In this document: in pieces, positions 9,432 through 17,499 of the stretch
Layout: each line of letters starts with the position of its first letter
How positions within the stretch are numbered: position 1 is the stretch's first letter
DNA from: Verrucomicrobiia bacterium
GTDB taxonomy: Bacteria; Verrucomicrobiota; Verrucomicrobiia; Verrucomicrobiales; DEV007
Assembly (NCBI GenBank): GCA_030427505.1
Contig: JAUICH010000020.1
Coordinates: forward strand, 1-64,000
Reading direction: 5' to 3'
DNA length: 64,000 nucleotides
Position numbers and translations under genes: made by a program
Notes under the pieces: model-generated
What the model was told of the DNA's origin: nothing
The model's input: the letters and a program-made list of their open reading frames with translations, nothing else
Databases searched by the model: none

Positions 9432-9756
9432 TCAGTTTTCTTCATGCAGATAGCGTCTGGCGCCGTGCCGAACTTGGAGGACATGCACAGTGCCGTTCAC
9501 AATATGAAAAAGAATGCGGTATTTCGAGGGGTAATCCTGAAAAAGCAATTGCCGTAGTTCTTCGGGTCCCCATTTGCCAATTTTCTGGAGCCAGAGGACA
9601 CCGGCTGGGCAATTCGGTCAGGCTTTCAATCGTTTCGAGAATGGTGTCGATCCATTCGAGGGCTTTCTCGGATGAAGCCCTTTCCGCAATCCAACTGGCG
9701 GAGCTTTCGATGTCTTCGCGGGCGGTGGGATGAATGCGGATTTGGAATGCTGCCAT
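9432..9756 (-). pseudogene. ParE/RelE-family toxin, frameshifted
   Basis: The N-terminal part (to about 9570) reads as a ParE-type plasmid-stabilisation toxin: IRIHPTAREDIESSASWI and LTELPSRCPLAPENW. After the Trp the frame runs into non-homologous residues. The next frame carries the expected ParE C-terminus, EELRQLLFQDYPSKYRILF then VHVLQVRHGARRYL, ending at TGA 9432-9434. The joined region is 325 nt, one base more than a whole number of codons, so one inserted base (or two deleted) near 9558-9576 explains it. That stretch contains short GGG and CCCC runs, so a sequencing error is possible. Intact, it would poison gyrase or mRNA, depending on subtype. Confidence 0.8.
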
Positions 9757-10043
9757 CAGCCTGCCGTGAATCGCTCCCTCAGTTTGTTGCGAGCCTCACC
9801 CAGGGGAATGCCCTCTTCACCATTGCGCAACGCTTCGAGGGCGTTGGCCAAACGGCGGTCATCCTCCGCTTGGGTGACCAGGTTTAGAAGAGCCTGGTAG
9901 GATTCAGCGTCCTGCACCACTACCGCGGCTTCTCCGTTCACGGTCAGGACTTCAGGTTTGCCGGATCTTCGCAATCCGGCGATGTGCGCTTTCGAATTCC
10001 GCAGAAAGTCGGTCAGTGGCTTAATGTCGGTGAGTTCTATCAT
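9756..10043 (-). CDS. Phd/YefM-type antitoxin
   Basis: The product is 95 aa. It starts with MIELTDIKPLTDFLRNSKAH and has the Phd/YefM beta-strand region KPEVLTVNGEAAVVVQDAESY (about residues 28-48), the N-terminal DNA-binding fold of the family. The acidic and basic C-terminal tail would wrap the ParE toxin. The stop overlaps the toxin start by one base (9756), the standard antitoxin-first order. A perfect 14-bp palindrome lies 2 nt upstream of the ATG, consistent with autoregulation. Since the toxin frame is broken, the antitoxin may now be an orphan. Confidence 0.88.
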   Translation of the reverse strand: MIELTDIKPLTDFLRNSKAHIAGLRRSGKPEVLTVNGEAAVVVQDAESYQALLNLVTQAEDDRRLANALEALRNGEEGIPLGEARNKLRERFTAG

Positions 10044-10045
10044 CG

Positions 10046-10059
10046 CAAATAATTATTTG
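10046..10059. promoter_or_regulatory. Palindromic operator of the Phd-ParE operon
   Basis: CAAATAATTATTTG is a perfect 14-bp palindrome immediately upstream of the antitoxin ATG. It is nested inside an outer inverted repeat, CTATCAT (10037-10043) and ATGATAG (10068-10074). Phd-family antitoxins bind such palindromes to repress their own operon. Here binding would also cover the ribosome-binding region. The role as operator is inferred. Confidence 0.65.
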
Positions 10060-10117
10060 TTAATTCTATGATAGCAGATTCAAAAGGAATATTCAAGAGC
10101 TCTGAACTGAGCTGCGT

Positions 10118-11224
10118 TTACGAGAAGGAAACCTTCTTTGCCTGGGAAAGGCTATGCTCGTTCCGGAGATGTCCGTAAACCTTCATCGCCAAGGCGCCGC
10201 CGTCTTTATGCCCCAGCCACTTGGAAACCGTGGGAATGTCCACTCCGGATTCAATGCAGGTGGTGGCAAAAAGATGGCGGAGGTCGTGATGCGTAATGGC
10301 GGCCATTCCGACAAGATCGGCGGCGCGCTCCATGGCGTCCTTGGCCGTGTTTACTTCACAGACATAGTCGTCAGGTTGTAGATTCCGCCCTCGGCGTCGC
10401 ATGGATTCTAGAAGCTTTTCAAGCGGTTCGATTATCGGCACTCGCCGCGAAGTGCGGTTTTTGGTTCCGGTTTCCGGGTCGCCTTCCACAACCAGTTCTC
10501 CGCGCTCGAAGTCGCAGTGCTTCCATTTTACGTGCCGTGCTTCACCTTTGCGGAGGCCCGTGTAGGCGAGAAACTCCACGAAGTCAGCGCAGGCTTCCCC
10601 CCACCGGCTCGGGGATTTACGGATTTCGGTCACCCAGTCGTGAAACTGTTGCCTCGTGGGCAGCCGGGCAGTGAGGTCTTTCTGGGACGGCTTGAGGCGT
10701 TTGAGTTTGGAGGCCGGATTGGAGTGGCGGATGCCGTGATCAACCGCGATGGCGAATACGTGTTTGAAACCGGTGATCGTATTGTTGAAGCGGGTCGCCG
10801 AGAATTTCATGGATAGGCTCCGCGCCCACCGCTCGCACTCATGGGCTTTAACCGATCTGGCCAGCCGGCCGGAAAGCCCCGGCCAGCTTCGCAGCAAAGC
10901 TTCGAATATCTCGTGCCAATACTTCTTGGTTCTGGGCTTTAGGGAGGTGTCGTTGTCGATCCGGGAAAGCCTGATCGTGATCAACTGCCCAACGGTGACA
11001 GAAGGGGAGAGGGGGTCGGAGTCTTCGAGCACTTCTTCGGCGGCACGGGCTGCCTTGAGGTGCTCTTCCGCCAGTGATTTGGCAATCTCCAGAACCCGCG
11101 TGCGGAGGCTTCGCCACGACAGCTTGCTTCCGGAAGAGATGCGGACATAATAAACGCCCGACTGATGCCGGTAGATGTTCCGGTATCGCGTGGATTGCCA
11201 GGTCTTCGATTGAGTGCGGCTCAT
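10118..11224 (-). CDS. Tyrosine recombinase / integrase
   Basis: The product is 368 aa. It has an N-terminal SAM-like core-binding domain (~75-180) and a C-terminal catalytic domain. The active-site set is complete: R225 in TGLRKGE, K255, H313 and R316 in HHDLRH, H339 in WLGHK, and nucleophile Y350 in KVYGHL. Enzymes of this family catalyse site-specific integration or excision of islands and phages. It is the first gene of a minus-strand block with the toxin-antitoxin and HTH genes, and its 5' end faces tRNA-Leu 108 bp away. No other phage functions are seen, so this is a remnant or a very small element. Confidence 0.93.
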   Translation of the reverse strand: MSRTQSKTWQSTRYRNIYRHQSGVYYVRISSGSKLSWRSLRTRVLEIAKSLAEEHLKAARAAEEVLEDSDPLSPSVTVGQLITIRLSRIDNDTSLKPRTKKYWHEIFEALLRSWPGLSGRLARSVKAHECERWARSLSMKFSATRFNNTITGFKHVFAIAVDHGIRHSNPASKLKRLKPSQKDLTARLPTRQQFHDWVTEIRKSPSRWGEACADFVEFLAYTGLRKGEARHVKWKHCDFERGELVVEGDPETGTKNRTSRRVPIIEPLEKLLESMRRRGRNLQPDDYVCEVNTAKDAMERAADLVGMAAITHHDLRHLFATTCIESGVDIPTVSKWLGHKDGGALAMKVYGHLRNEHSLSQAKKVSFS

Positions 11225-11332
11225 GAGAATCCGGGCGGAAAGCGGATTTACGAAGCTACTGTATAAAAATGCTGTATAATATCAAGTTTTTCCCATACCG
11301 TGATTTCGTAAATCTCTTAGGATAAACATCTT

Positions 11333-11417
11333 GCCGGCGTGGCGGAATGGTAGACGCAACGGACTTAAAATCCGTTGGAGGGCAACCTCCGTGCGGGTTC
11401 GAGTCCCGCCGCCGGTA
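11333..11417 (+). tRNA. tRNA-Leu (anticodon UAA)
   Basis: The 85-nt cloverleaf has acceptor arm GCCGGCG/CGCCGGT (with a G-U first pair), D-arm GTGGCGGAATGGTAGACGC, and anticodon stem ACGGA/TCCGT with loop CTTAAAA, giving anticodon TAA at 11366-11368. A long class-II variable arm (GGAGGGCAACCTCC) and the T-loop GGGTTCGAGTCCC follow. The discriminator base is A, as for leucine tRNAs. CCA is not encoded. Confidence 0.96.
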
Positions 11418-11454
11418 CTTCTTGAGACCGCCGAGAAAGCGATGGTAACGGTTT

Positions 11455-11484
11455 CTCTCAACTGGCTGAGAGTGTGTTTTGTCT
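11455..11484 (+). terminator. Putative rho-independent terminator after tRNA-Leu
   Basis: CTCTCA (11455-11460) pairs with TGAGAG (11467-11472) across a 6-nt loop and is followed by the T-rich run TGTGTTTTGTCTT. The stem is short, so confidence is moderate. Confidence 0.5.
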
Positions 11485-11618
11485 TCAGGTTTAGGCTGTT
11501 CTGAGGTAAACAGGATAGGGGGGCATTTACGCGCCTTCCTAACCCAGGTAATTGTCATGCCATGAGGAGATCACCCGCCAAATCGTAAGGCGACTCTAGG
11601 AATCAAACGGGGCCTTGT

Positions 11619-12662
11619 ATGATGGAGAATCGGCTGAATTCTGAGGGTTCCGTGAAGGTGGTTGTTGCTTTCCGAGGAGTATTGCGAGTAGTCGCTTCCG
11701 CCTTCGCTGCTTTTGTGGCGCTGGAATTGGTGGGAGCATTTTTGAGCGCCATCTACCTGTCAGCATCATCAGGCAAGATCGTTCGTGTGGTGCCTGCAAT
11801 GGCACTGACCGTGGCACACTTTTTCCGTCTCCAGGCTTTGGTGGGAGCGGTTCTGTTAACGGGGGCCTGTCTTGTTCTTCGAAAGCTCGGTTGGAACAAG
11901 CCGACGCTCTATTTGGTTGTCGTGACAATTGCCGGAGTCGCGTTTTCAATAGAGATATTCTCAAAATCAGCCTCGTTGACCGAGGCGATCTCTGCCTCCG
12001 GATATAGCTCGAAGGACTATTCGCTACCTGAGACGAAGTTTTCAGTCGCGCCGTTCGTATTGGCGTCAATGATCGCAGCCTGCGCTGCAACTTGGGTTTG
12101 TCTAAGGATACTGGAGAGAGATTGGGAGATGTGGAAATCGCCGAGGGTGCGCCGGGCTTTTAGCCGGGCGTTTTTTGTGACATTGGTGGTTGGGCAAACC
12201 CTGGGCGCGATATACATCGCAGTCTATAAGATCGTGTTTTACCAAAGATCGCCCGGATTGGAAGTGTTTCTCATCGTTGGCGGCATAGTAGTCACATTTC
12301 TACCGACTTTGATCTTTGCGGCTATCATCACGGAGGTTTCTGTTCGCACCATTGAGCGAAAGTGGAGCCCGGATATTCCATTCTTGGTGGCCATACCTTT
12401 GGCCTATTTAATGTTTGAAATCTTTATCAGCCTGACTCCGGCTACAATAGTGCAGTACACTGATTTTCGGTTCCGGCCTCCTCCGTATGTAAAGAGGCCT
12501 TTTCTAATTCCGGAAGAAGTACCCCATGTATTTATCTGTATCTTCGCCGGAAGAAAGGGCGTGAGGGCTTGCTTGCAAAAACTAACGGAAGAAAAAGGTG
12601 TCTATATCCCGTCGGAGGAAAGAAGGAAGCCTGAGAAAGTTTCAGTGAATAGTGGGGAATAG
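11619..12662 (+). CDS. Polytopic membrane protein of unknown function
   Basis: The product is 347 aa with about seven hydrophobic segments, near residues 23-48, 66-87, 94-113, 142-164, 185-207, 214-240 and 255-275. A ~70-residue charged C-terminal tail rich in Glu and Lys follows. I recognise no family motif. The start could be Met1 or Met2 (ATGATG). It ends 18 nt before the convergent sulfatase stop and appears to be a single-gene unit between the tRNA and the sulfatase. A role in transport or sensing is possible but not indicated. Confidence 0.75.
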   Translation: MMENRLNSEGSVKVVVAFRGVLRVVASAFAAFVALELVGAFLSAIYLSASSGKIVRVVPAMALTVAHFFRLQALVGAVLLTGACLVLRKLGWNKPTLYLVVVTIAGVAFSIEIFSKSASLTEAISASGYSSKDYSLPETKFSVAPFVLASMIAACAATWVCLRILERDWEMWKSPRVRRAFSRAFFVTLVVGQTLGAIYIAVYKIVFYQRSPGLEVFLIVGGIVVTFLPTLIFAAIITEVSVRTIERKWSPDIPFLVAIPLAYLMFEIFISLTPATIVQYTDFRFRPPPYVKRPFLIPEEVPHVFICIFAGRKGVRACLQKLTEEKGVYIPSEERRKPEKVSVNSGE

Positions 12663-12680
12663 GGAAAGGTCTCCCTTGGA

Positions 12681-14723
12681 TCACTTCTCTGGCCAGTGAG
12701 CCACAACGGCTCCTCTAGCATCCAACACCCTCAGTCCTCGAACTCGGGCCGTTCCGGGAGATGAGGAGGGATCGAAACGCAGGGCGGCGAGGGGTTTCTC
12801 TGTATCCAGAGTTAGGGAGAAGCTTTCCCAGTCTCCGCTGTGTTTTGGGGTGAAAGGAACGCGGGTGCCATTCGGTAAGGTGGTGTCCTCGTCCGTGGTA
12901 AAATAGATCTCGCCTTCGCCGGTGGTGGCGTCGCTGGAAAGTTCGAAGGTCAGGGTGTAGGGGCCGCTGGCGGATTCTTTGAGGTTCAGGTGATCGAAGG
13001 CGAGGCCGGAGTCGTCGCCGGTGCAGGTGAGGACGAGGAGGCCGTCTTCGATCTTGAGCTTGGTGTCTTTTCGGGCCCGGACAGCTTGGGAGGTTTTGGT
13101 TTTCGGTTTCTTGGCGCCGGGCTCGGCTTTTCCTTTGAGTTTTCGCAGGCTGCTGGCTTCGGGAGAATCGTAGATCGTCCACTCGGGATTCTCGTAGGGT
13201 CCTGATTTTGCGGAAACGGGCGGCAGCTTGGCGCGCAGTTCTTCTTTGGTTATGCGGTCCCATAGGGCGGCCATTTCCGCGACGCGGTCGGGATATACCT
13301 CGGCCAGGTTGTGCAGTTCCGTGCGGTCGTTTGCGAGGTCGTAGAGTTCCCAGGCGGTTGAGCGGAAGCTGACGAGTTTCCAGTTGTCCATCCGCAGGCC
13401 GCGGTCTTTGGAATACAGCAGGTGAATGGGCGGGCGCTCCTTGAGTTCGCCGCCGGCGAAGATAGGGGCGAGGGACACGCCAGCCAGGGCGCTGGGTTCG
13501 CGGTCCGGCCAAGTGGCGGGAATTTCGGCCTGGGCGATTTCGGCAATGGTGGGGAGGACATCCACCAGGTGTGCGGGGGTGCGGTTGATGGAGCCCGGTT
13601 CCGTTTTCAGGCCGGCGGGCCAGTGAACGATGGCGGGGGTGGCGACGCCGCCTTCGAACTGGTTCTGCTTATAAAAACGGAAAGGGGTATTCCGCGCCCA
13701 GGCCCAGCCGGTGCTGTCGCTCCACTCGGTGTCTGGTAGGTAGGGCGCTTCATCGATGCCGATGGAGCGCCGGTCGTAAGGGCAGGCTCCGTTGTCGGAG
13801 AAAAGGAGAATGAGGGTATTGTCCAGTTCGCCATGGGTTTCGAGATCGGCGATGAGCCGGCTCATTTCCTGGTCGATCCGGTCGATCATGCCGGCCAGGG
13901 CAGTCATGCGCCGGTTTTCCCATTCCTTGAACTCCGGGCTCAGATCGTTCCAAGCGGGAACGTGGTCCGGGCGCGGGCTGGCCTCGACGGAGGCGTCGAA
14001 GAGACCGATCTCCTTTTGCCGCGCGACGCGGGCGGCGCGGATTTCGTCCCAGCCTTCGTCATAGCGGCCTTCGTATTTCTTGTAGTCTTCTTCCAGGGGC
14101 TGGAGCGGCGCGTGCGGGGCATTGAAAGCCAGGTAGAGGAAATAGGGTTGAGCGTTCTGGCGGGCTTCGTTCAGGAAGTTCAGCGCGTAGTCCACATTCG
14201 CCACGGTGGTGTAGAAACCCTCGTCCGGAACCTGCCACGGCTCGCCATTCAGGCGGAAGGTGTCGTCGCCTTTGTAGTAGTTGCAGGCTCCGGAGAGGTG
14301 GCCGAAGTAGCGTTGGAAGCCGAAGTCAGTGGGCTCTTTTTTCAGGTGCCACTTCCCGGCCATGGCGGTGAAGTAACCGGCTGGTTTGAGCACTTCCGGC
14401 AGGATGACGGCCCGGGTCAGGGCGGTGTCTCCGGCCTGCATGCACCAGCGGCCCGACAGCAGGCTGACGCGGGAAGAGTGGCATTTGGCCGTGTTGTAGA
14501 ACTGGGAAAAGCGGAGGCCTTCCGCAGCCAGCCGGTCCAGGGTAGGCGTCTCGATTTCGCTGCCGTAGCACCCCAGGTCAGAATACCCGAGGTCGTCCAC
14601 CAGAACGACGATGACGTTGGGGCGGTTGCTGTCCTTCTGTGCCCAAGTCGAAAAGAATGGCGATAGAGTCAGGGACAGAGCGATGGCGGCCTGCCAAAGG
14701 TTGAGGGAGTGGGTTTTCATCAT
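12681..14723 (-). CDS. Secreted arylsulfatase (formylglycine-dependent)
   Basis: I chose the ATGATG at 14718-14723: a signal peptide follows (LWQAAIALSLTLSPFFSTWA), while the longer open frame upstream is not protein-like. The product is about 680 aa. Hallmarks are RPNVIVVLVDDLGYSDLG (metal-binding Asp pair) and C81 in KCHSSRVSLLSGR, the Cys converted to formylglycine. Others are GKWHLK, the FNAPHAPL histidine, and LFSDNGACP with its metal-binding Asp-Asn. Residues ~535-680 after a Lys-rich linker form an extra beta-rich domain, possibly carbohydrate-binding. It probably desulfates polysaccharides in the periplasm or outside the cell. The needed formylglycine-generating enzyme is not in this window. 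Confidence 0.92.
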   Translation of the reverse strand: MMKTHSLNLWQAAIALSLTLSPFFSTWAQKDSNRPNVIVVLVDDLGYSDLGCYGSEIETPTLDRLAAEGLRFSQFYNTAKCHSSRVSLLSGRWCMQAGDTALTRAVILPEVLKPAGYFTAMAGKWHLKKEPTDFGFQRYFGHLSGACNYYKGDDTFRLNGEPWQVPDEGFYTTVANVDYALNFLNEARQNAQPYFLYLAFNAPHAPLQPLEEDYKKYEGRYDEGWDEIRAARVARQKEIGLFDASVEASPRPDHVPAWNDLSPEFKEWENRRMTALAGMIDRIDQEMSRLIADLETHGELDNTLILLFSDNGACPYDRRSIGIDEAPYLPDTEWSDSTGWAWARNTPFRFYKQNQFEGGVATPAIVHWPAGLKTEPGSINRTPAHLVDVLPTIAEIAQAEIPATWPDREPSALAGVSLAPIFAGGELKERPPIHLLYSKDRGLRMDNWKLVSFRSTAWELYDLANDRTELHNLAEVYPDRVAEMAALWDRITKEELRAKLPPVSAKSGPYENPEWTIYDSPEASSLRKLKGKAEPGAKKPKTKTSQAVRARKDTKLKIEDGLLVLTCTGDDSGLAFDHLNLKESASGPYTLTFELSSDATTGEGEIYFTTDEDTTLPNGTRVPFTPKHSGDWESFSLTLDTEKPLAALRFDPSSSPGTARVRGLRVLDARGAVVAHWPEK

Positions 14724-14880
14724 GGGAAAAAGCCCCGGAGGGGTTTGGCCGGGAACGTGATGATACCAAAAGCGGTCGATCAAGCCACCGCGCAAATGCG
14801 TCCTGTCCTCCGGGGTTGCCAGGAAGCAAAGAAACGTCGCCGGTCTGTCTCGCCGGATAAGAAGGGAAGGCAGGTTGAGT

Positions 14881-16032
14881 TCAAGGCTCGTCTGATTGAT
14901 GCAACAGACGGCCCAGGAAATTGCCATCGTTTTCGGATGGAGAGCTGTCCTCTTTCTCCGCTTTTCGCGAGGCATCTTCCAGGTCGATGGTGCCTTCGAT
15001 GTCGCCCTCAAACGCTTCAACGAAGGCATGGCGAAAGACATTGCCGATGGTGGGCAGCACGTCCGGTCGGGGATCTTCATACCGGCCGGACAGCGGGATC
15101 TTGGTGGCGAAGGTTTCGCGGGGCTGATTGCGCAGCAGTTTGGACAGGCCGCCAACCAGGCCTTCCCACACCACGTGGATGGGGCCTTCCTTGGCGTCGG
15201 ATTCCAGCTTGAGAATCTTCATCTCGTTGAAGATGGGCTTCACGTAACCTTCGAAGTTCCCTTCCGAGGACGCCATCTCCGCGGCCACGGTCAGCGTGCC
15301 CTGTTCGAAGTCGAATCCCGCGTAAGCACGGGTCAATTCGTTTAATTTGGTCAGGCTGAGGGTGTCCATCTTCAGGTTCAGGTCGAAGGTGGGCTCCTCC
15401 GCGTAGGGATCCAGCTTCATGTCTAGGTTCGCGGGGGCTTCCTGGAGGACGCGGCCCGTCATGGCGAGGTCCGCCACCAGGGTTCCGGAAAGGTCTTCGC
15501 TGTTGGTGAGGTTCGTGGCGGTCAGTTCGACCTGGTCGATCATCACGTCCACCTTTGGAGAGGCGTGAAAGTCGCGGTAGTGGATTTCGCCATTCGTGGC
15601 GCTCAGCCGGTTGATCTTCAGGGGGAACAGTTCGCGGACGGTATCCGTCCAGGGCTTGTCGACACCCACCTGTGTGGTGGCTTCCGTGGGGCCTTTCACG
15701 AAATTGATCTTGGGGGATTTGAAATCGATCTCTCCCACCAGGGCGCCTTCGAACAAGGCGCCCCACTGCACGGACAGGTCCACGGTTTGAGCGGAGAAGA
15801 AGGGCACCGGCACGTCTCCGCTGGTTTTCAGGATATCCACGTCTTCGATCTGGTAGGCGCCGCGAAAGAGATGGAGATCGATCTCCCCAATCCGCCCGCT
15901 GTATTCCGGCACTTCATCCAGTTTCCGGTTCACGTAGCGCTGAATGAGGGTGGGGAGGGCGGCCCGGATTCCAATGAGAACCAGGAGGACCGCGAAGATC
16001 AGGTAGCGCTTTTTGCCTTTGGGGAATTTCAT
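14881..16032 (-). CDS. DUF748/AsmA-like membrane-anchored protein
   Basis: The product is 383 aa from MKFPKGKKRYL at 16032, or 392 aa from the ATG at 16059. One N-terminal transmembrane helix (YLIFAVLLVLIGIRAALPTL) precedes a repeat-rich beta domain. Phrases typical of AsmA/DUF748 proteins occur, such as GEIDLHLFRGAYQIEDVDI, LVGEIDFKSPKINF, and INRLSATNGEIHYRDFHA. These proteins extend into the periplasm and are linked to lipid movement or envelope assembly. It lies upstream of the sulfatase on the same strand with a 157-nt gap. Confidence 0.8.
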   Translation of the reverse strand: MKFPKGKKRYLIFAVLLVLIGIRAALPTLIQRYVNRKLDEVPEYSGRIGEIDLHLFRGAYQIEDVDILKTSGDVPVPFFSAQTVDLSVQWGALFEGALVGEIDFKSPKINFVKGPTEATTQVGVDKPWTDTVRELFPLKINRLSATNGEIHYRDFHASPKVDVMIDQVELTATNLTNSEDLSGTLVADLAMTGRVLQEAPANLDMKLDPYAEEPTFDLNLKMDTLSLTKLNELTRAYAGFDFEQGTLTVAAEMASSEGNFEGYVKPIFNEMKILKLESDAKEGPIHVVWEGLVGGLSKLLRNQPRETFATKIPLSGRYEDPRPDVLPTIGNVFRHAFVEAFEGDIEGTIDLEDASRKAEKEDSSPSENDGNFLGRLLHQSDEP

Positions 16033-16196
16033 GGGATAGAAATGGCGGACCCGGTACACCAGCCGCCGGAAGGGATTCTACCGATGGATACGTTCTCAGT
16101 TCGCCGCTTTGATGACAGACGCGACCGCGCCGGCGCATTTCGGCTGTTCCACCGCGTCCTGCTTTCGTAACCTTTGGAGAGGAGGAGGGTGAGTGC

Positions 16197-17474
16197 TTGG
16201 CCACTGCTATTCTCCTTTTCCCCAATCAGATTGACCCCATGTCCGAACCCGACCTGACTCCCTCAAAACGTCACCCCGGTCCCGAACGCCTGGATCCTGA
16301 ATCACTGGCCTGCGAGCGGCTTCTAAAAGAAGCCCTGGACCGCCGGGCCACGGATCTGCACCTGGACCCCACCATGCGCGGTTATGAACTGCGGTACCGC
16401 ATCGATGGCCGCCTGGTGGAGATCGACCGGCTGACGCGGGAAGTTGGGGAGACCATTCTGAACCAGTTTAAGAGCGAAGCGGGCATCGATCCCGGCATCC
16501 TGGTGGCGCCCCGGTCCGCGCGCCGGACCTATGAGTTTCAGGATCGCGTCCTGGATGTGCGCTACACCTTTGCCACCTGCATCAGCGGGCAGAAACTGGC
16601 TTTGCGCCTGCTCGATCCGGTCCGGGTCATGCACCAGGTTTCCGATCTGGGCTTGAGTGAAGACGGCCTGGAAAAGGTCACCGCCTGGTTGAGAAACCTG
16701 AATGGCATGTTCCTCGTGACTGGCCCGACAGGTAGCGGAAAGACGACGACTCTCTATGCGCTGCTGCACGAAATGGCGGGCCGCGACCGGCACATCCTGA
16801 CCATCGAAGATCCGGTGGAGTATGAGATCGACGGCATCAACCAAATCCAGGTCGATCCGCGGCATGGCGTCGATTTTGCCAATGGTCTGAAAGCCATGCT
16901 GCGGATGGACCCGGACTTTCTGATGATGGGAGAAATGCGGGAGGCCGAGGCGGCGGAAGTCTGCGCCCGGGCCGCCATTTCAGGTCACGTCACGTTGAGC
17001 ACCCTGCATGCGCGGAACGCGGTGAGCGCCGTCACCGCTTTGCGGAACCTGGGGCTGACCGATCACCAGATTGCCGTCAGCCTGTCACTGATCGTTTCCC
17101 AAAGGCTCGTGCGAAAACTGTGTGAATCCTGTGCCCGGCTTGCTAAGCCCAACGCCAGGGACCGTCAATGGCTTGAAGTTTTCGGCTTGGAAGCCCCGGA
17201 AGAAGCGCGGGAAGCGGCGGAAGGAGGGTGTGAAGCCTGCGAGGGCCGGGGCTATCTGGGCCGGACCGGAGTCTTCGAAATCTGGCACTTGGACGAGGCG
17301 GACTACGAAATGCTGCTGGCGGGCGCCGACGAACACACTCTGTGGCGAAAACTCATCCAGTCCGGCCACCGCCACCTGCTGAACCAGGCGCTGGAGAAAG
17401 TGAAGAGCGGCGTAACCTCCCTGGATGAGATTCGGGGGTATGGGGAATCCGTCAGGATGATTGCCAATCTGTAG
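16197..17474 (+). CDS. Compact GspE/PilB/PilT-type secretion ATPase
   Basis: The product is 425 aa. It has Walker A GPTGSGKT (176-183), Asp box TIEDPVEYEIDGINQIQV, Walker B PDFLMMGEMRE (239-249), and His box LSTLHARNA. A CxxC-x~30-CxxC zinc site starts at C309/C312. The start is either TTG at 16197, which has a strong GGAGAGGAGGAGGG upstream, or ATG at 16239, which has no Shine-Dalgarno; I prefer TTG. It lacks the N-terminal MshEN domain, so it is shorter than typical GspE/PilB. No pilin, GspF or secretin gene is adjacent, so it works with subunits encoded elsewhere, in a type II secretion or type IV pilus system. Confidence 0.88.
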   Translation: MATAILLFPNQIDPMSEPDLTPSKRHPGPERLDPESLACERLLKEALDRRATDLHLDPTMRGYELRYRIDGRLVEIDRLTREVGETILNQFKSEAGIDPGILVAPRSARRTYEFQDRVLDVRYTFATCISGQKLALRLLDPVRVMHQVSDLGLSEDGLEKVTAWLRNLNGMFLVTGPTGSGKTTTLYALLHEMAGRDRHILTIEDPVEYEIDGINQIQVDPRHGVDFANGLKAMLRMDPDFLMMGEMREAEAAEVCARAAISGHVTLSTLHARNAVSAVTALRNLGLTDHQIAVSLSLIVSQRLVRKLCESCARLAKPNARDRQWLEVFGLEAPEEAREAAEGGCEACEGRGYLGRTGVFEIWHLDEADYEMLLAGADEHTLWRKLIQSGHRHLLNQALEKVKSGVTSLDEIRGYGESVRMIANL

Positions 17475-17499
17475 GCAATAGCCGGCTTCGCCGTGCCCG

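Noticed and set aside
11261-11280. TATAAT at 11275 as a tRNA-Leu promoter
   Set aside because: No acceptable -35 hexamer at 16-18 bp, and the distance to the tRNA is long. It could equally be chance in an AT-rich gap.
14724-15155. N-terminal extension of the sulfatase frame
   Set aside because: It overlaps the DUF748 gene, is Cys/Pro/Arg-rich, and lies ahead of a proper signal peptide start.
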